Shown here piece by piece: positions 1 through 6,176 of a DNA stretch of 6,897 nucleotides. The DNA comes from JAAZMI01 sp964603615 (lineage in GTDB: Bacteria > Bacillota > Dethiobacteria > DTU022 > UBA8154), in NCBI GenBank assembly GCA_964603615.1, contig CAZRVU010000069.1:1-6897 (forward strand). The letters are read 5' to 3'. The notes under the pieces were generated by a model that saw nothing but the letters and a program-made list of their open reading frames with translations, did no database searches and was not told the DNA's origin. A program made the translations under genes and the position numbers. Positions within the stretch are counted from its first letter, which is position 1. Each line of letters opens with the position of its first letter.

Positions 1-59
1 ATTTAGTTCTTTAACGAAATCTTGTAAGGTGTTTTCATATAGCAAACCCAGCATATACT

Positions 60-647
60 TTGGTAAAACTTTCTGAAAAACCCATTCCCATTTGCCATGA
101 CATTAAAGGGTCTTGGGCAGAAATAAATATAAATAAACTGCTATCCTTGGGCGTGATCAGTGGCTACCCTGATGGAAGTTTCCGCCCGGAACAGAAGATA
201 ACACGGGCAGAATTTACATCCCTTCTTGTAAAGGCTTTTAAACCCACTCCTAAAAAAGGGAAGGTTTTTACCGATACAGATCGGCATTGGGCACAGAGCG
301 ATATTGCAACATCTGTTGCTCATGGAATTGTTCATGGTTACAGTGATACTATTTTTGCACCAGAACAGCTAATAACCCGTGAACAAATGGCCGTAATGAT
401 CGTAAATGCAAGCAACCTGGCAAAAACGGGGCAGTCTAAAAAATTTAGCGACGCCGAAAGGGTATCTAGCTGGGCCAAGGAGGCTGTAGATGTTGCGGCC
501 GGACACCAACTGATCAGCGGTTACCCAGATGGTACCTATAAACCTTTACACAATGCTACAAGGGCCGAGGCAGCTACAATATTAGTTAAAACACTTGGCC
601 TATGTTTTGAAGGGGGGGCAGTTGAAGGGGCCATCTTTTTACCCTAA
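60..647 (+). CDS. SLH-repeat surface-anchor protein, 5'-broken
   Basis: Three consecutive S-layer homology repeats fill the product (195 aa from a TTG): about residues 13-60 (SWAEININKLLSLGVISGYPDG core), 70-117 (HWAQ...GIVHGY) and 129-180 (SWAKEA...LISGYPDG). Each has the family's W-A, G-Y-P/S-D-G and I-T-R-A/E-E/Q marks. Such triplets bind pyruvylated secondary cell-wall polymer and anchor exported proteins to the wall. They normally sit at one end of a much longer protein with a signal peptide; neither is present here. The TTG has no ribosome binding site. The same frame reads on upstream to position 15 as plausible linker (NPAYTLVKL) but meets a TAA at 12-14, so the gene is probably the 3' end of a larger gene cut by a frameshift or deletion. 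The SLH call is firm; expression as a separate protein is doubtful. Confidence 0.75.
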   Translation: MVKLSEKPIPICHDIKGSWAEININKLLSLGVISGYPDGSFRPEQKITRAEFTSLLVKAFKPTPKKGKVFTDTDRHWAQSDIATSVAHGIVHGYSDTIFAPEQLITREQMAVMIVNASNLAKTGQSKKFSDAERVSSWAKEAVDVAAGHQLISGYPDGTYKPLHNATRAEAATILVKTLGLCFEGGAVEGAIFLP

Positions 648-716
648 AAAGGTTTGTGCCCGAAACCTCTAAAACTAAAATAACTATTCCAATGGCATGT
701 TTAGGGTAATATCTAT

Positions 717-733
717 CCAAGACATTGTCTTGG
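717..733. repeat. Short hairpin after the SLH gene
   Basis: CCAAGAC and GTCTTGG form a perfect 7-bp inverted repeat around a 3-nt ATT loop. It lies 70 nt downstream of the SLH stop. The T-tract expected of a Rho-independent terminator is weak (TTCTG), so a terminator role is only possible. Confidence 0.35.
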
Positions 734-738
734 TTCTG

Positions 739-800
739 AACATCATTCCGGTCTAGTAGCAAGGGTGCCTTACGACGCCCTTGCTACTAGACCGGATGTT
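739..800. repeat. Long near-perfect palindrome between convergent genes
   Basis: Arms 748-767 and 776-795 (CCGGTCTAGTAGCAAGGGTG and its complement) pair over 20 bp with a single G-T wobble, around the 8-nt loop CCTTACGA. After a 4-nt bulge the pairing continues for 5 bp (739-743 with 796-800). It stands between the ends of the SLH gene and the minus-strand MNT gene, so it could act as a bidirectional terminator, although neither side carries a clear T-run. A REP/MITE-like mobile palindrome is an equal alternative. The hairpin itself is certain; its role is inferred. Confidence 0.6.
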
Positions 801-817
801 TATTCAGACTTTCCAAA

Positions 818-1147
818 TCAGAGAATTGGATTTTTTGCAGTGAAATCATAAATTATTTTGCCGTGTTTAAGGATTTCCTCAAGAAAGCCGCTTGGATCCT
901 CTTTTTCCTCCAACAGCACAGGTTCGATCCTGTCGTCTACATCTCTTCTTAATCGATAGAGAGCAGACACCATTTCTAAATAGTCACCATCGATCGTATC
1001 AACCACTACGGCAATATCAATGTCACTACCTTTATGCCAATTATCCCTAGCGTAAGAACCATATAAAAATATTTTCTTGGGTTTAAACCTTTCGCTAACC
1101 AACTCAGAATATTTTTTCGCTAACTTTAGAGCTTGGCTTTTATCCAT
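818..1147 (-). CDS. MNT-family nucleotidyltransferase, putative antitoxin of HEPN/MNT pair
   Basis: A 109-aa minimal nucleotidyltransferase of the pol-beta superfamily. After a short helix, residues 30-44 carry the family signature GSYAR-x7-SDIDI, with G30-S31 and the metal-binding pair D42/D44. The likely third carboxylate lies in DDRIEPV (residues 71-77). In HEPN/MNT modules the MNT partner is usually the antitoxin and in studied cases acts by nucleotidylating (AMPylating) the HEPN toxin; that activity is inferred here. The start at 1147 is supported by GGAGGGG (1156-1162), 8 nt upstream. The first 22 nt overlap the end of the HEPN gene, so the two are one operon and probably translationally coupled. 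All visible catalytic residues are intact. Confidence 0.85.
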   Translation of the reverse strand: MDKSQALKLAKKYSELVSERFKPKKIFLYGSYARDNWHKGSDIDIAVVVDTIDGDYLEMVSALYRLRRDVDDRIEPVLLEEKEDPSGFLEEILKHGKIIYDFTAKNPIL

Positions 1148-1518
1148 GCAAACAACCCCTCCGTTCTATCTAATATTGTAAGGCATCTTTCTTTAGTCAA
1201 TACCTTGAGAAGTTTATCCTTAACAGTAGGATACCTTGCTTCAACATTTAATGGTTCAAGCAAATCAATAGTATCCCTATGTTGATTGGAGAGTGAAGCA
1301 AATATTCCTGTTTTTTTAGCAAGAATTGTGAGGTTATGGGTGAATGGCGGATCCTCCATTAAAAGGAAAACACAATATCCTTTTAGTATTTTTTCGATCA
1401 CCTGGTGACACATGAACCCTACATACAGATATCTGCTGCCATTCAGCATCACCTTGGCGGTTTCAAGATCATATTCAGCCAATTCAAGCCAATATTTGAC
1501 CTTATCACTAATTTCCAT
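1126..1518 (-). CDS. HEPN-domain protein, putative toxin of HEPN/MNT pair
   Basis: A 130-aa all-helical HEPN protein of the PF05168-like branch. Recognisable marks are KYWLELAEYDLETA at the N-terminus (residues 8-21), the helix CHQVIEKILKG (37-47), PPFTHNL (57-63) and the ARYP element (94-97). Many HEPN toxins are RNases with an R-x4-6-H motif; I do not see that motif here, so nuclease activity is uncertain and a nucleic-acid- or nucleotide-binding role is possible. The ATG is set by GGAGGT (1524-1529), 5 nt upstream, behind a sigma-A-type promoter. It is the first gene of a two-gene operon and its 3' end overlaps the MNT start by 22 nt. This upstream-HEPN order is common in the family. A second, broken HEPN of the same branch lies at 6687-6897. 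Confidence 0.82.
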   Translation of the reverse strand: MEISDKVKYWLELAEYDLETAKVMLNGSRYLYVGFMCHQVIEKILKGYCVFLLMEDPPFTHNLTILAKKTGIFASLSNQHRDTIDLLEPLNVEARYPTVKDKLLKVLTKERCLTILDRTEGLFAWIKAKL

Positions 1519-1539
1519 ACGATACCTCCACTCATATTC

Positions 1540-1567
1540 ATTATACTGAAAATTATAAAAAAGACAA
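1540..1567 (-). promoter_or_regulatory. Promoter of the HEPN/MNT operon
   Basis: On the minus strand a perfect -10 TATAAT (1540-1545) lies 16 nt downstream of TTGTCT (1562-1567; 4 of 6 to TTGACA). The -10 lies 21 nt upstream of the HEPN ATG, leaving room for GGAGGT. Confidence 0.6.
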
Positions 1568-1586
1568 GCCGTCCAAAGGTGTAGAG

Positions 1587-1623
1587 GTGCAATAGGGGTG
1601 CAATAGGGACGGTTCCTGTTGCA
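1587..1623. repeat. Tandem 11-mer plus hairpin, IS/REP-like remnant
   Basis: GTGCAATAGGG occurs twice back to back (1587-1597 and 1598-1608). The second copy is also the left arm of an inverted repeat: TGCAATAGG(G)A at 1599-1609 pairs with TCCTGTTGCA at 1614-1623 around the loop CGGT, with one wobble and one bulged G. Compact GC-rich hairpins like this flank IS200/IS605- and RAYT-type transposases, but no transposase is present, so the origin is inferred. Confidence 0.45.
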
Positions 1624-1717
1624 TCAAAGTCACGCAATGATCCCAATTGCAGAGGAGGCCGGGTGCATTCGGAAGGCATCCTGGCCCCAAAATATAGAAA
1701 GTGTTTCATTATCTTGC

Positions 1718-1736
1718 TATAATTAAGGCGAGGTGA
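1718..1736 (+). promoter_or_regulatory. Extended -10 promoter and RBS of the DUF433 remnant
   Basis: TGCTATAAT (TATAAT at 1718-1723 with an upstream TG) forms an extended -10; no good -35 is visible. GAGGTGA (1730-1736) follows closely, 6 nt from the ATG at 1743. The very short gap between -10 and RBS would give a near-leaderless mRNA. Confidence 0.45.
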
Positions 1737-1742
1737 AATATT

Positions 1743-1829
1743 ATGGGTTTAGTTGACGCACGGATCAGTATTGATCAAAAAATATGTCATGGCAGAGCCT
1801 GTATCAAAGGTACAAGGATCATGGTTTAG
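1743..1829 (+). pseudogene. DUF433 antitoxin-like protein, N-terminal fragment
   Basis: A 28-codon frame reads through RISIDQKICHGRACIKGTRI and stops at TAG (1827-1829) after two more codons. This matches the start of DUF433 proteins (consensus RI..DP.I..G.P.I.GTRI-P-V), small DNA-binding antitoxin-like proteins often paired with a PIN-like toxin. The family normally continues for about 45 more residues with a helix-turn-helix-like part; none of that is present. The homology stops where the minus-strand HepT fragment begins, so this is a recombination junction and not a point mutation. Promoter and RBS are intact, so a 28-aa peptide could still be made. I infer a dead gene. Confidence 0.6.
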
Positions 1830-1887
1830 CAATACGCTCACAGTATTTACAAATATGTTTTATGCGTTGAATATCTAGATTAGCCAT
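1819..1887 (-). pseudogene. hepT: HepT (DUF86) toxin, N-terminal fragment
   Basis: Minus-strand ATG at 1887, preceded by AGGTGA at 6-nt spacing, opens a 22-codon frame whose product contains DIQRIKHICKYCERIA. This closely fits the first helix of DUF86/HepT RNase toxins (pattern D-x2-x-L-x-H-I-x2-Y-C-x-x-I). The frame then ends in TGA at the junction with the DUF433 fragment; the catalytic R-x4-H part of HepT is missing. Its ATG overlaps the MntA stop by 8 nt (1880-1887), the usual mntA-hepT coupling, which supports both identifications. Short length keeps confidence moderate. Confidence 0.55.
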
Positions 1888-2034
1888 AGATTTTCACCTG
1901 TTCCTTCACCAGGTATCCAAAGAATTGGGGGGTTCTTCTTTAATGTTATGTTGTTCAAGGGCTTCTATGGTAAGCAAATCAAGGCCCTTTCCCAAGCTTT
2001 CTTGTAAGTCTTCATAGAATCGTCCTCGCTCTTG
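1880..2034 (-). pseudogene. mntA: MntA-type nucleotidyltransferase, C-terminal fragment with frameshift
   Basis: The minus strand reads RFYEDLQESLGKGLDLLTI then EALEQHNIKEEPP, the C-terminal pattern of MntA-like nucleotidyltransferases (D-L-x-x-x-L-G-x-x-V/L-D-L-x-T-x-E-A-L). The frame ends at a TGA (1906-1908). Restoring one C in the C6 tract at 1927-1932 gives PPQFFGYLVKEQVKIYG and a TAA at 1880-1882. That is the usual family ending, and it overlaps the hepT start by 8 nt. The N-terminal half with GSxxR and DxD is absent: homology is lost near 2035, where an unrelated frame ends. So this is a 5'-truncated, one-base-frameshifted antitoxin. The frameshift is seen as a reading-frame change; the missing base is inferred and could be a sequencing error. 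Confidence 0.55.
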
Positions 2035-2036
2035 GC

Positions 2037-2271
2037 TTACCCCTCTTCTTCCGAAGAAGGGTAGCGGAAATGGCCCGTTATTTCCCAGCGCAGCAAGGCA
2101 TCCTCTTCCCGGGCCAGGCCGGCGTTGCCAACCCAAAAAACACCCATGCAGTCCGCAGGCAAAGGCACTATCAGGGGGATGAAAATGGCCCCTTGCCGGG
2201 GCGATCTTTTCGTAAATATCCACTTCAATTGGTATCCTTTCCCCTCTTGCATAGCCATTTACATTTTTCAA
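2037..2271 (-). pseudogene. Unrecognised protein remnant, probably frameshifted
   Basis: Two minus-strand frames together look like one protein. The frame entering at 2271 gives NVNGYARGERIPIEVDIYEK. Near the G4 tract at 2189-2192 (CCCC on the plus strand) the protein-like signal moves to the other frame, which reads AIFIPLIVPLPADC, then MGVFWVGNAGLAREEDALL and RWEITGHFRYPSSEEEG, and ends at TAA 2037-2039. Removing one G joins the two in frame. I do not recognise the family; the middle is hydrophobic with aromatics and the end is acidic. No ribosome binding site precedes 2271 or the internal ATG at 2258, so the 5' end is probably lost as well. The stretch is richer in G+C than its surroundings. 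A single shorter gene from ATG 2258 is possible but has a less convincing N-terminus. Confidence 0.35.
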
Positions 2272-2593
2272 ACTATAAAGGTTTTTGTTGGAGATGGATC
2301 ACTTTTTTCCTGGCATTATGCTTGTTTTTGGATCACTATTATAGCGTTTATACTATGTTAACAAACGGCACAGGTTCCTGCTATTTTTCATATTTCCAAA
2401 TATGTTGTTTTCCCAAAAAAGGTTAGCAAGTAAAGGAAATATAATTTTATTGTCGAAATAATTGTATAAGAAAAAAGGCAATTTTCTTTCCACTTGGTGA
2501 AGAGTTCCTCAATAAAGTTTTTTGTGCTAGCCCTAAAGGGGATAACAGTATTTTCTTTATTTAGGGGGGCTACTTGATAATTAAGGCGATTAA
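2272..2593. other. AT-rich leader upstream of mcrB, no gene seen
   Basis: About 320 nt without a supported gene. It has homopolymer-rich, stop-rich text and the word GGATCACT twice (2297-2304 and 2330-2337). A weak promoter pair is possible: TTGGAT (2328-2333) with TACTAT (2351-2356) at 17-nt spacing. A clean TATAAT at 2440-2445 has no -35. None of these is a convincing mcrB promoter, and the long leader may carry regulation not visible by eye. Confidence 0.4.
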
Positions 2594-2599
2594 GAGGTG
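2594..2599 (+). promoter_or_regulatory. Ribosome binding site deciding the mcrB start
   Basis: GAGGTG lies 7 nt before ATG 2607. A competing in-frame TTG at 2574 is preceded by AGGGGGG (2563-2569) with only a 4-nt gap. The better spacing and the ATG favour 2607, which makes a product 11 residues shorter. Confidence 0.65.
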
Positions 2600-2606
2600 T
2601 AATAAA

Positions 2607-5087
2607 ATGGAACCTAAAAACCATTTTACATGGATAAATTATTACACAAAGTTTGCGGATAAGCTATTGGTATACAAGGACAACCGTGGGGAACTCCTTG
2701 TTTTAATTAAAGAAGTTTTTGAAGAACTAAAGATGCATTATCCTTTTATGGATATTAAAAAACCTGTCGAAGATATCTGCCCTTTTACAGTATTTGGTTG
2801 TTTCAATAAAGGTATTGCCGAGAAAAACCGTATCGCATTAATGAATGCTATTGGCAATAAAATAGGTGTTGACGCCGAAAGGCCAACAGATTTAGACGGC
2901 ATTCCCATATTAAATAACTTGAAGGCCTGGTTTTTTGGTTACGAAACGGATAGAAAGCCTGACGATATTTCCAACCTTTGGGACTTGTTTGCGGCAGGGA
3001 TTGGTTATGCAGATGATCCAACAGATGCAGGCAAAATAAAATTTGTAATGTGTTATGACAAGGTAAAAAAACAATTTGGTATTAAATGGAACCTAACCAT
3101 GGGGCTGTATTGGATGCGTCCTCATACATTCATAACCCTGGATAGACCGAGCAGAGACTTTATCACCCAGGACACTGTTTTTTCAAAAGATCTTGCTGAT
3201 ATATCTACACTCAAGCAGTTACCAGACGCAAAAACCTATTTAGAGATTATGGCTATGTGCGGGAACATTTTTAAAAGCAATGCCACTCCTTACCACAGCT
3301 TTCCTGAATTATCTTACGCTGCATGGGAAGCATCCGGCACCGAAAAAGGTAATAAAAATATTTCTGATGCTGAATTTTTGAAATGGTTTGTGCCCCTGAT
3401 AGATGCCTTGAAAATACTGGGCGGATCAGCAACCCCGGCACATGTTCGTAAACAAATCATCAAGGACCTGAACCTATCGAATGAGGTAATAAACGAAACC
3501 CGTGGGAAAAGCAACGTAAAAAAATTTAATAACGATCTTGCCTTTGCAAGGGATTATTTGGTTAAAGACGGCTACATCGACGGTTCTGTTCGCGGTATTT
3601 GGACGCTTACCGTAAAAGGTCAAAAAGCAAAAATGACAAAGGAAATTGCCAGCGATATTTTCAAAAAGTGGCAAATAATATTAGAAGAACGACGAAACAT
3701 GGATCAAGAGGCCTACCCTGCCGGATACAATGTCAGTGAAAAAAGATATTGGATTTATGCCCCAGGAAACAATGCCGGCAAATGGCCTGAATTTTACGCG
3801 GAAGGGATTATGGGCATCGGCCGGGAAGAAATGGGTGACTTGGAGCAGTATGCAAGCAAAGACGAAATGAAAATAAAAATGAAGGAACTTTATGGTGAAG
3901 AATATTCATACATAAACATAGCCCATGCAACATGGCAGTTTGCCAATGAACTTGAACCCGGGGATATTGTTTATGCCAAAAAGGGCCTGTATAAGATTGT
4001 CGGCAAAGGCGTGATAGAATCCGGATATATTTATGATGCCCAAAGGGCTGAATACACACACATACGTAAAGTAAAATGGACACATAACGGGGAATGGGAA
4101 CACCCCGGCCAGGCGGTTGCAAAAACCTTAACCGACATTACCCCGTACACAGACTATTTACAAAAACTGGAATCCCTTTTTGTGGACGACAATACCCTTG
4201 ATATTGATCTTGAAGACAAGGAGGTCGTTTACGATGCCTACACTGCCAGGGACTTTCTCAATGACGTATTTATGGGGGAAAAACAATATTATAATTTGGT
4301 TAGCATACTAAACAGCAAGAAAAATATTATACTGCAAGGGGCGCCCGGTGTAGGTAAAACATATATCGCGAAAAGGCTGGCTTATTCGATGATGGGGGTA
4401 AAGGATACCAGCCGTGTAACGATGATTCAATTTCATCAAAGCTATAGTTATGAGGATTTTATTATGGGTTTCCGTCCTGCAAAGGACGGCTTTGAACTTA
4501 AAGAGGGACCATTTTACCAGTTTTGCAAAACAGCACTAAATGATGATGAACGCAGCTATTATTTTATCATTGACGAGATCAACCGCGGCAACCTGAGTAA
4601 AATTTTTGGTGAACTGCTTATGCTTATAGAAAAAGATAAAAGGGGCGAAAAACTGCGTTTGCTTTATGCAAACGAGTTGTATTCAGTGCCAAAAAACGTA
4701 CACATTATCGGTATGATGAATACTGCGGATCGCAGTCTTGCCTTTATTGATTATGCCCTCAGAAGAAGGTTTGCTTTTTTTGAATTAGAACCTGCTTTTG
4801 ACTCTGCAGGGTTCAGGGCAATTGTTGATGGTTCTGTTAATCCTAGATACAAAGCTCTGGTTGAACAGGTTAAGGATCTAAATGATTTTATCAGCAAGGA
4901 TGAATCTCTTGGCAATGGGTTCAGGATTGGCCACAGCTACCTGTGTCCGGATAATGAGGTAACCGATGAATGGCTTGCAGACGTTGTAAATCATGAATTG
5001 ATTCCCCTTTTGTGTGAATATTGGTTTGATGAACAGTCAAAAATTGAACAATGGTCAAAAAAACTGTGTGGTGCCCTGGATGATTAA
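2607..5087 (+). CDS. mcrB: McrB-type AAA+ GTPase with winged-helix and EVE-like reader domains
   Basis: The motor and recognition subunit of a type IV (McrBC) restriction system (826 aa from ATG 2607). Known McrB proteins bind modified DNA, form hexamers, hydrolyse GTP and recruit McrC. Domains in order: an N-terminal region of unclear fold (about 1-250, with WNLTMGLYWMRPHTFITLDR); an Mrr_N-like winged helix (about 257-355, with ALKILGGSATPAHVRKQI and LVKDGYIDG...GIWTLT); an EVE/PUA-like domain (about 380-525, from RYWIYAPGNNAGKWPEFY through LEPGDIVYAKKG), a fold that can bind modified bases; and the McrB AAA+ domain with Walker A GAPGVGKT (578-585), Walker B IIDEINRGNLSKIFGE (D656, E657), the GTPase signature MNTADRS (704-710) and ALRRRF (717-722). 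All motor motifs are intact. E. coli McrB (459 aa) has only a small N-terminal reader, so this is an enlarged version. Its last 8 nt overlap mcrC. Confidence 0.93.
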   Translation: MEPKNHFTWINYYTKFADKLLVYKDNRGELLVLIKEVFEELKMHYPFMDIKKPVEDICPFTVFGCFNKGIAEKNRIALMNAIGNKIGVDAERPTDLDGIPILNNLKAWFFGYETDRKPDDISNLWDLFAAGIGYADDPTDAGKIKFVMCYDKVKKQFGIKWNLTMGLYWMRPHTFITLDRPSRDFITQDTVFSKDLADISTLKQLPDAKTYLEIMAMCGNIFKSNATPYHSFPELSYAAWEASGTEKGNKNISDAEFLKWFVPLIDALKILGGSATPAHVRKQIIKDLNLSNEVINETRGKSNVKKFNNDLAFARDYLVKDGYIDGSVRGIWTLTVKGQKAKMTKEIASDIFKKWQIILEERRNMDQEAYPAGYNVSEKRYWIYAPGNNAGKWPEFYAEGIMGIGREEMGDLEQYASKDEMKIKMKELYGEEYSYINIAHATWQFANELEPGDIVYAKKGLYKIVGKGVIESGYIYDAQRAEYTHIRKVKWTHNGEWEHPGQAVAKTLTDITPYTDYLQKLESLFVDDNTLDIDLEDKEVVYDAYTARDFLNDVFMGEKQYYNLVSILNSKKNIILQGAPGVGKTYIAKRLAYSMMGVKDTSRVTMIQFHQSYSYEDFIMGFRPAKDGFELKEGPFYQFCKTALNDDERSYYFIIDEINRGNLSKIFGELLMLIEKDKRGEKLRLLYANELYSVPKNVHIIGMMNTADRSLAFIDYALRRRFAFFELEPAFDSAGFRAIVDGSVNPRYKALVEQVKDLNDFISKDESLGNGFRIGHSYLCPDNEVTDEWLADVVNHELIPLLCEYWFDEQSKIEQWSKKLCGALDD

Positions 5088-6114
5088 GATTCAAAACATT
5101 TACCATATGCTAGCCTACGCTTTTCAGGTTTTAAGAAAAGATAGCTATGCAAAAATAGCAACAGAAGAATTTGCTAATGTTTGTGACCTATTGGCGGCAA
5201 TTCTTGCCAAAGGGCTTGCCAGCCAAGTCAAAAGGGGCCTGGGCAAGGAATATGCAAGCAGAACAGAAACTCTTGGTTCACCTGTTGGAAGAATTGATAT
5301 TTCAGCATCAGTGAAAACAAAAGCCATACCCAGCAGGCAACTGGTATGTGAATTTGACGAATACACCGAAAATATTCAGTTAAATAAAATTCTCAAGTCT
5401 ACTGCATTTCTGCTGGCCCGCTCCCCGGAAGTTTCAATCCAACAGAAAAAGGTTTTAAAAAAGGTAATGCTTTATTTTACAAATGTTGATGAAGTTAACA
5501 TCCGCAGAATTCAGTGGTCCAACATCAAGTTTCATCGAAACAACGCTATCTATAAAATGTTGGTTAATATTTGCTACCTGGTTGTTGCAGGCCTGCTTAT
5601 GACTGAAATAGATGGTTCCTGGAAGTTGACACATTATATCAATGATCAACGTATGTACCGGCTTTTCGAAAAGTTTGTGCTGGAATATTACCGCAGGCAT
5701 TATCCTCAATTTAATGCCTGCGCCGCACATATTGACTGGAATGTTGATGATGGTTTCATTGACTTTTTGCCAACGATGAAAACGGACATTACGCTTACGT
5801 ATGGCGGTAAAACCATAATTATTGATACTAAATATTGCAAAAAAACAATGCAGGTTAACAATTTATATGATAGCCGAAAAATACACTCCCAAAACATGTA
5901 TCAGATTTTTACATATGTAAAAAATCGGGATGTTGCCAGTACAGGCACTGTAAGCGGCATCTTGCTTTATGCGAAAACCGATGAGGGCCTCGTTCCCGAC
6001 CATGATTATATGCTAAACGGAAACCGCATAAGCGTGAAAACACTCGATTTGAATACGGACTTTTCTGAAATAAAACGCCAACTCCATGGGCTAGTTGCTG
6101 ATCTGCTGAACTAA
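5080..6114 (+). CDS. mcrC: McrC, PD-(D/E)xK nuclease subunit of the type IV restriction system
   Basis: The 344-aa partner nuclease of McrB. The N-terminus IKIQNIYHMLAYAFQVL (residues 2-18) is the typical McrC opening. The middle has CEFDEYTENIQLNKILKS and YRLFEKFVLEYYRRHYP, both usual for the family. The catalytic centre is D236 (in MKTDITL) followed by IDTKY (D249, K251); D-x12-D-x-K has the same spacing as the D244/D257/K259 triad reported for E. coli McrC. McrC needs the McrB hexamer for cleavage. I chose ATG 5080 because it lies within the mcrB stop (ATGATTAA, 8-nt overlap) and matches the family N-terminus; upstream in-frame codons only shadow mcrB. The RBS is weak, which fits translational coupling. 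Length and motifs are complete. No strong terminator follows the stop. Codons 301-316 are repeated downstream at 6179-6226. Confidence 0.93.
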   Translation: MIKIQNIYHMLAYAFQVLRKDSYAKIATEEFANVCDLLAAILAKGLASQVKRGLGKEYASRTETLGSPVGRIDISASVKTKAIPSRQLVCEFDEYTENIQLNKILKSTAFLLARSPEVSIQQKKVLKKVMLYFTNVDEVNIRRIQWSNIKFHRNNAIYKMLVNICYLVVAGLLMTEIDGSWKLTHYINDQRMYRLFEKFVLEYYRRHYPQFNACAAHIDWNVDDGFIDFLPTMKTDITLTYGGKTIIIDTKYCKKTMQVNNLYDSRKIHSQNMYQIFTYVKNRDVASTGTVSGILLYAKTDEGLVPDHDYMLNGNRISVKTLDLNTDFSEIKRQLHGLVADLLN

Positions 6115-6176
6115 TTTTGCAATTTGCAGGGGCTTAGCGCTGCAGCAAACCTGTTTTGTTGTACCTGGCGGTGTCC

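Noticed and set aside
1..102. Minus-strand open frame at the left edge, with a protein-like MLGLLYENTLQDFVKELN from ATG 54
   Set aside because: Only 18 codons are visible after the ATG, no ribosome binding site precedes it, and it overlaps the SLH frame. It could be a gene leaving the window, but that cannot be supported.
2070..2426. Plus-strand open frames of 78-118 codons across 2070-2426
   Set aside because: Compositionally odd products overlapping the minus-strand remnant and running into AT-rich non-coding text, without ribosome binding sites.
2451..2457. TGTCGAA, a perfect match to the Spo0A box, in the mcrB leader
   Set aside because: A 7-mer is expected about once by chance on both strands of a window this size, and no promoter is placed properly around it.
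2574..2606. TTG 2574 as the mcrB start
   Set aside because: The AGGGGGG upstream is only 4 nt away, while ATG 2607 has GAGGTG at 7 nt. The extra 11 residues show no family feature.
3314..4122. Several minus-strand open frames of 66-104 codons inside mcrB
   Set aside because: They are shadows of a clearly coding plus-strand gene and show no family likeness.
6115..6176. Terminator for mcrBC directly after the stop (TTTGCAG ... CTGCAGCAAA followed by TTTTG)
   Set aside because: The stem needs a 3-nt bulge and is short; the hairpin at 6297-6349 is far stronger.
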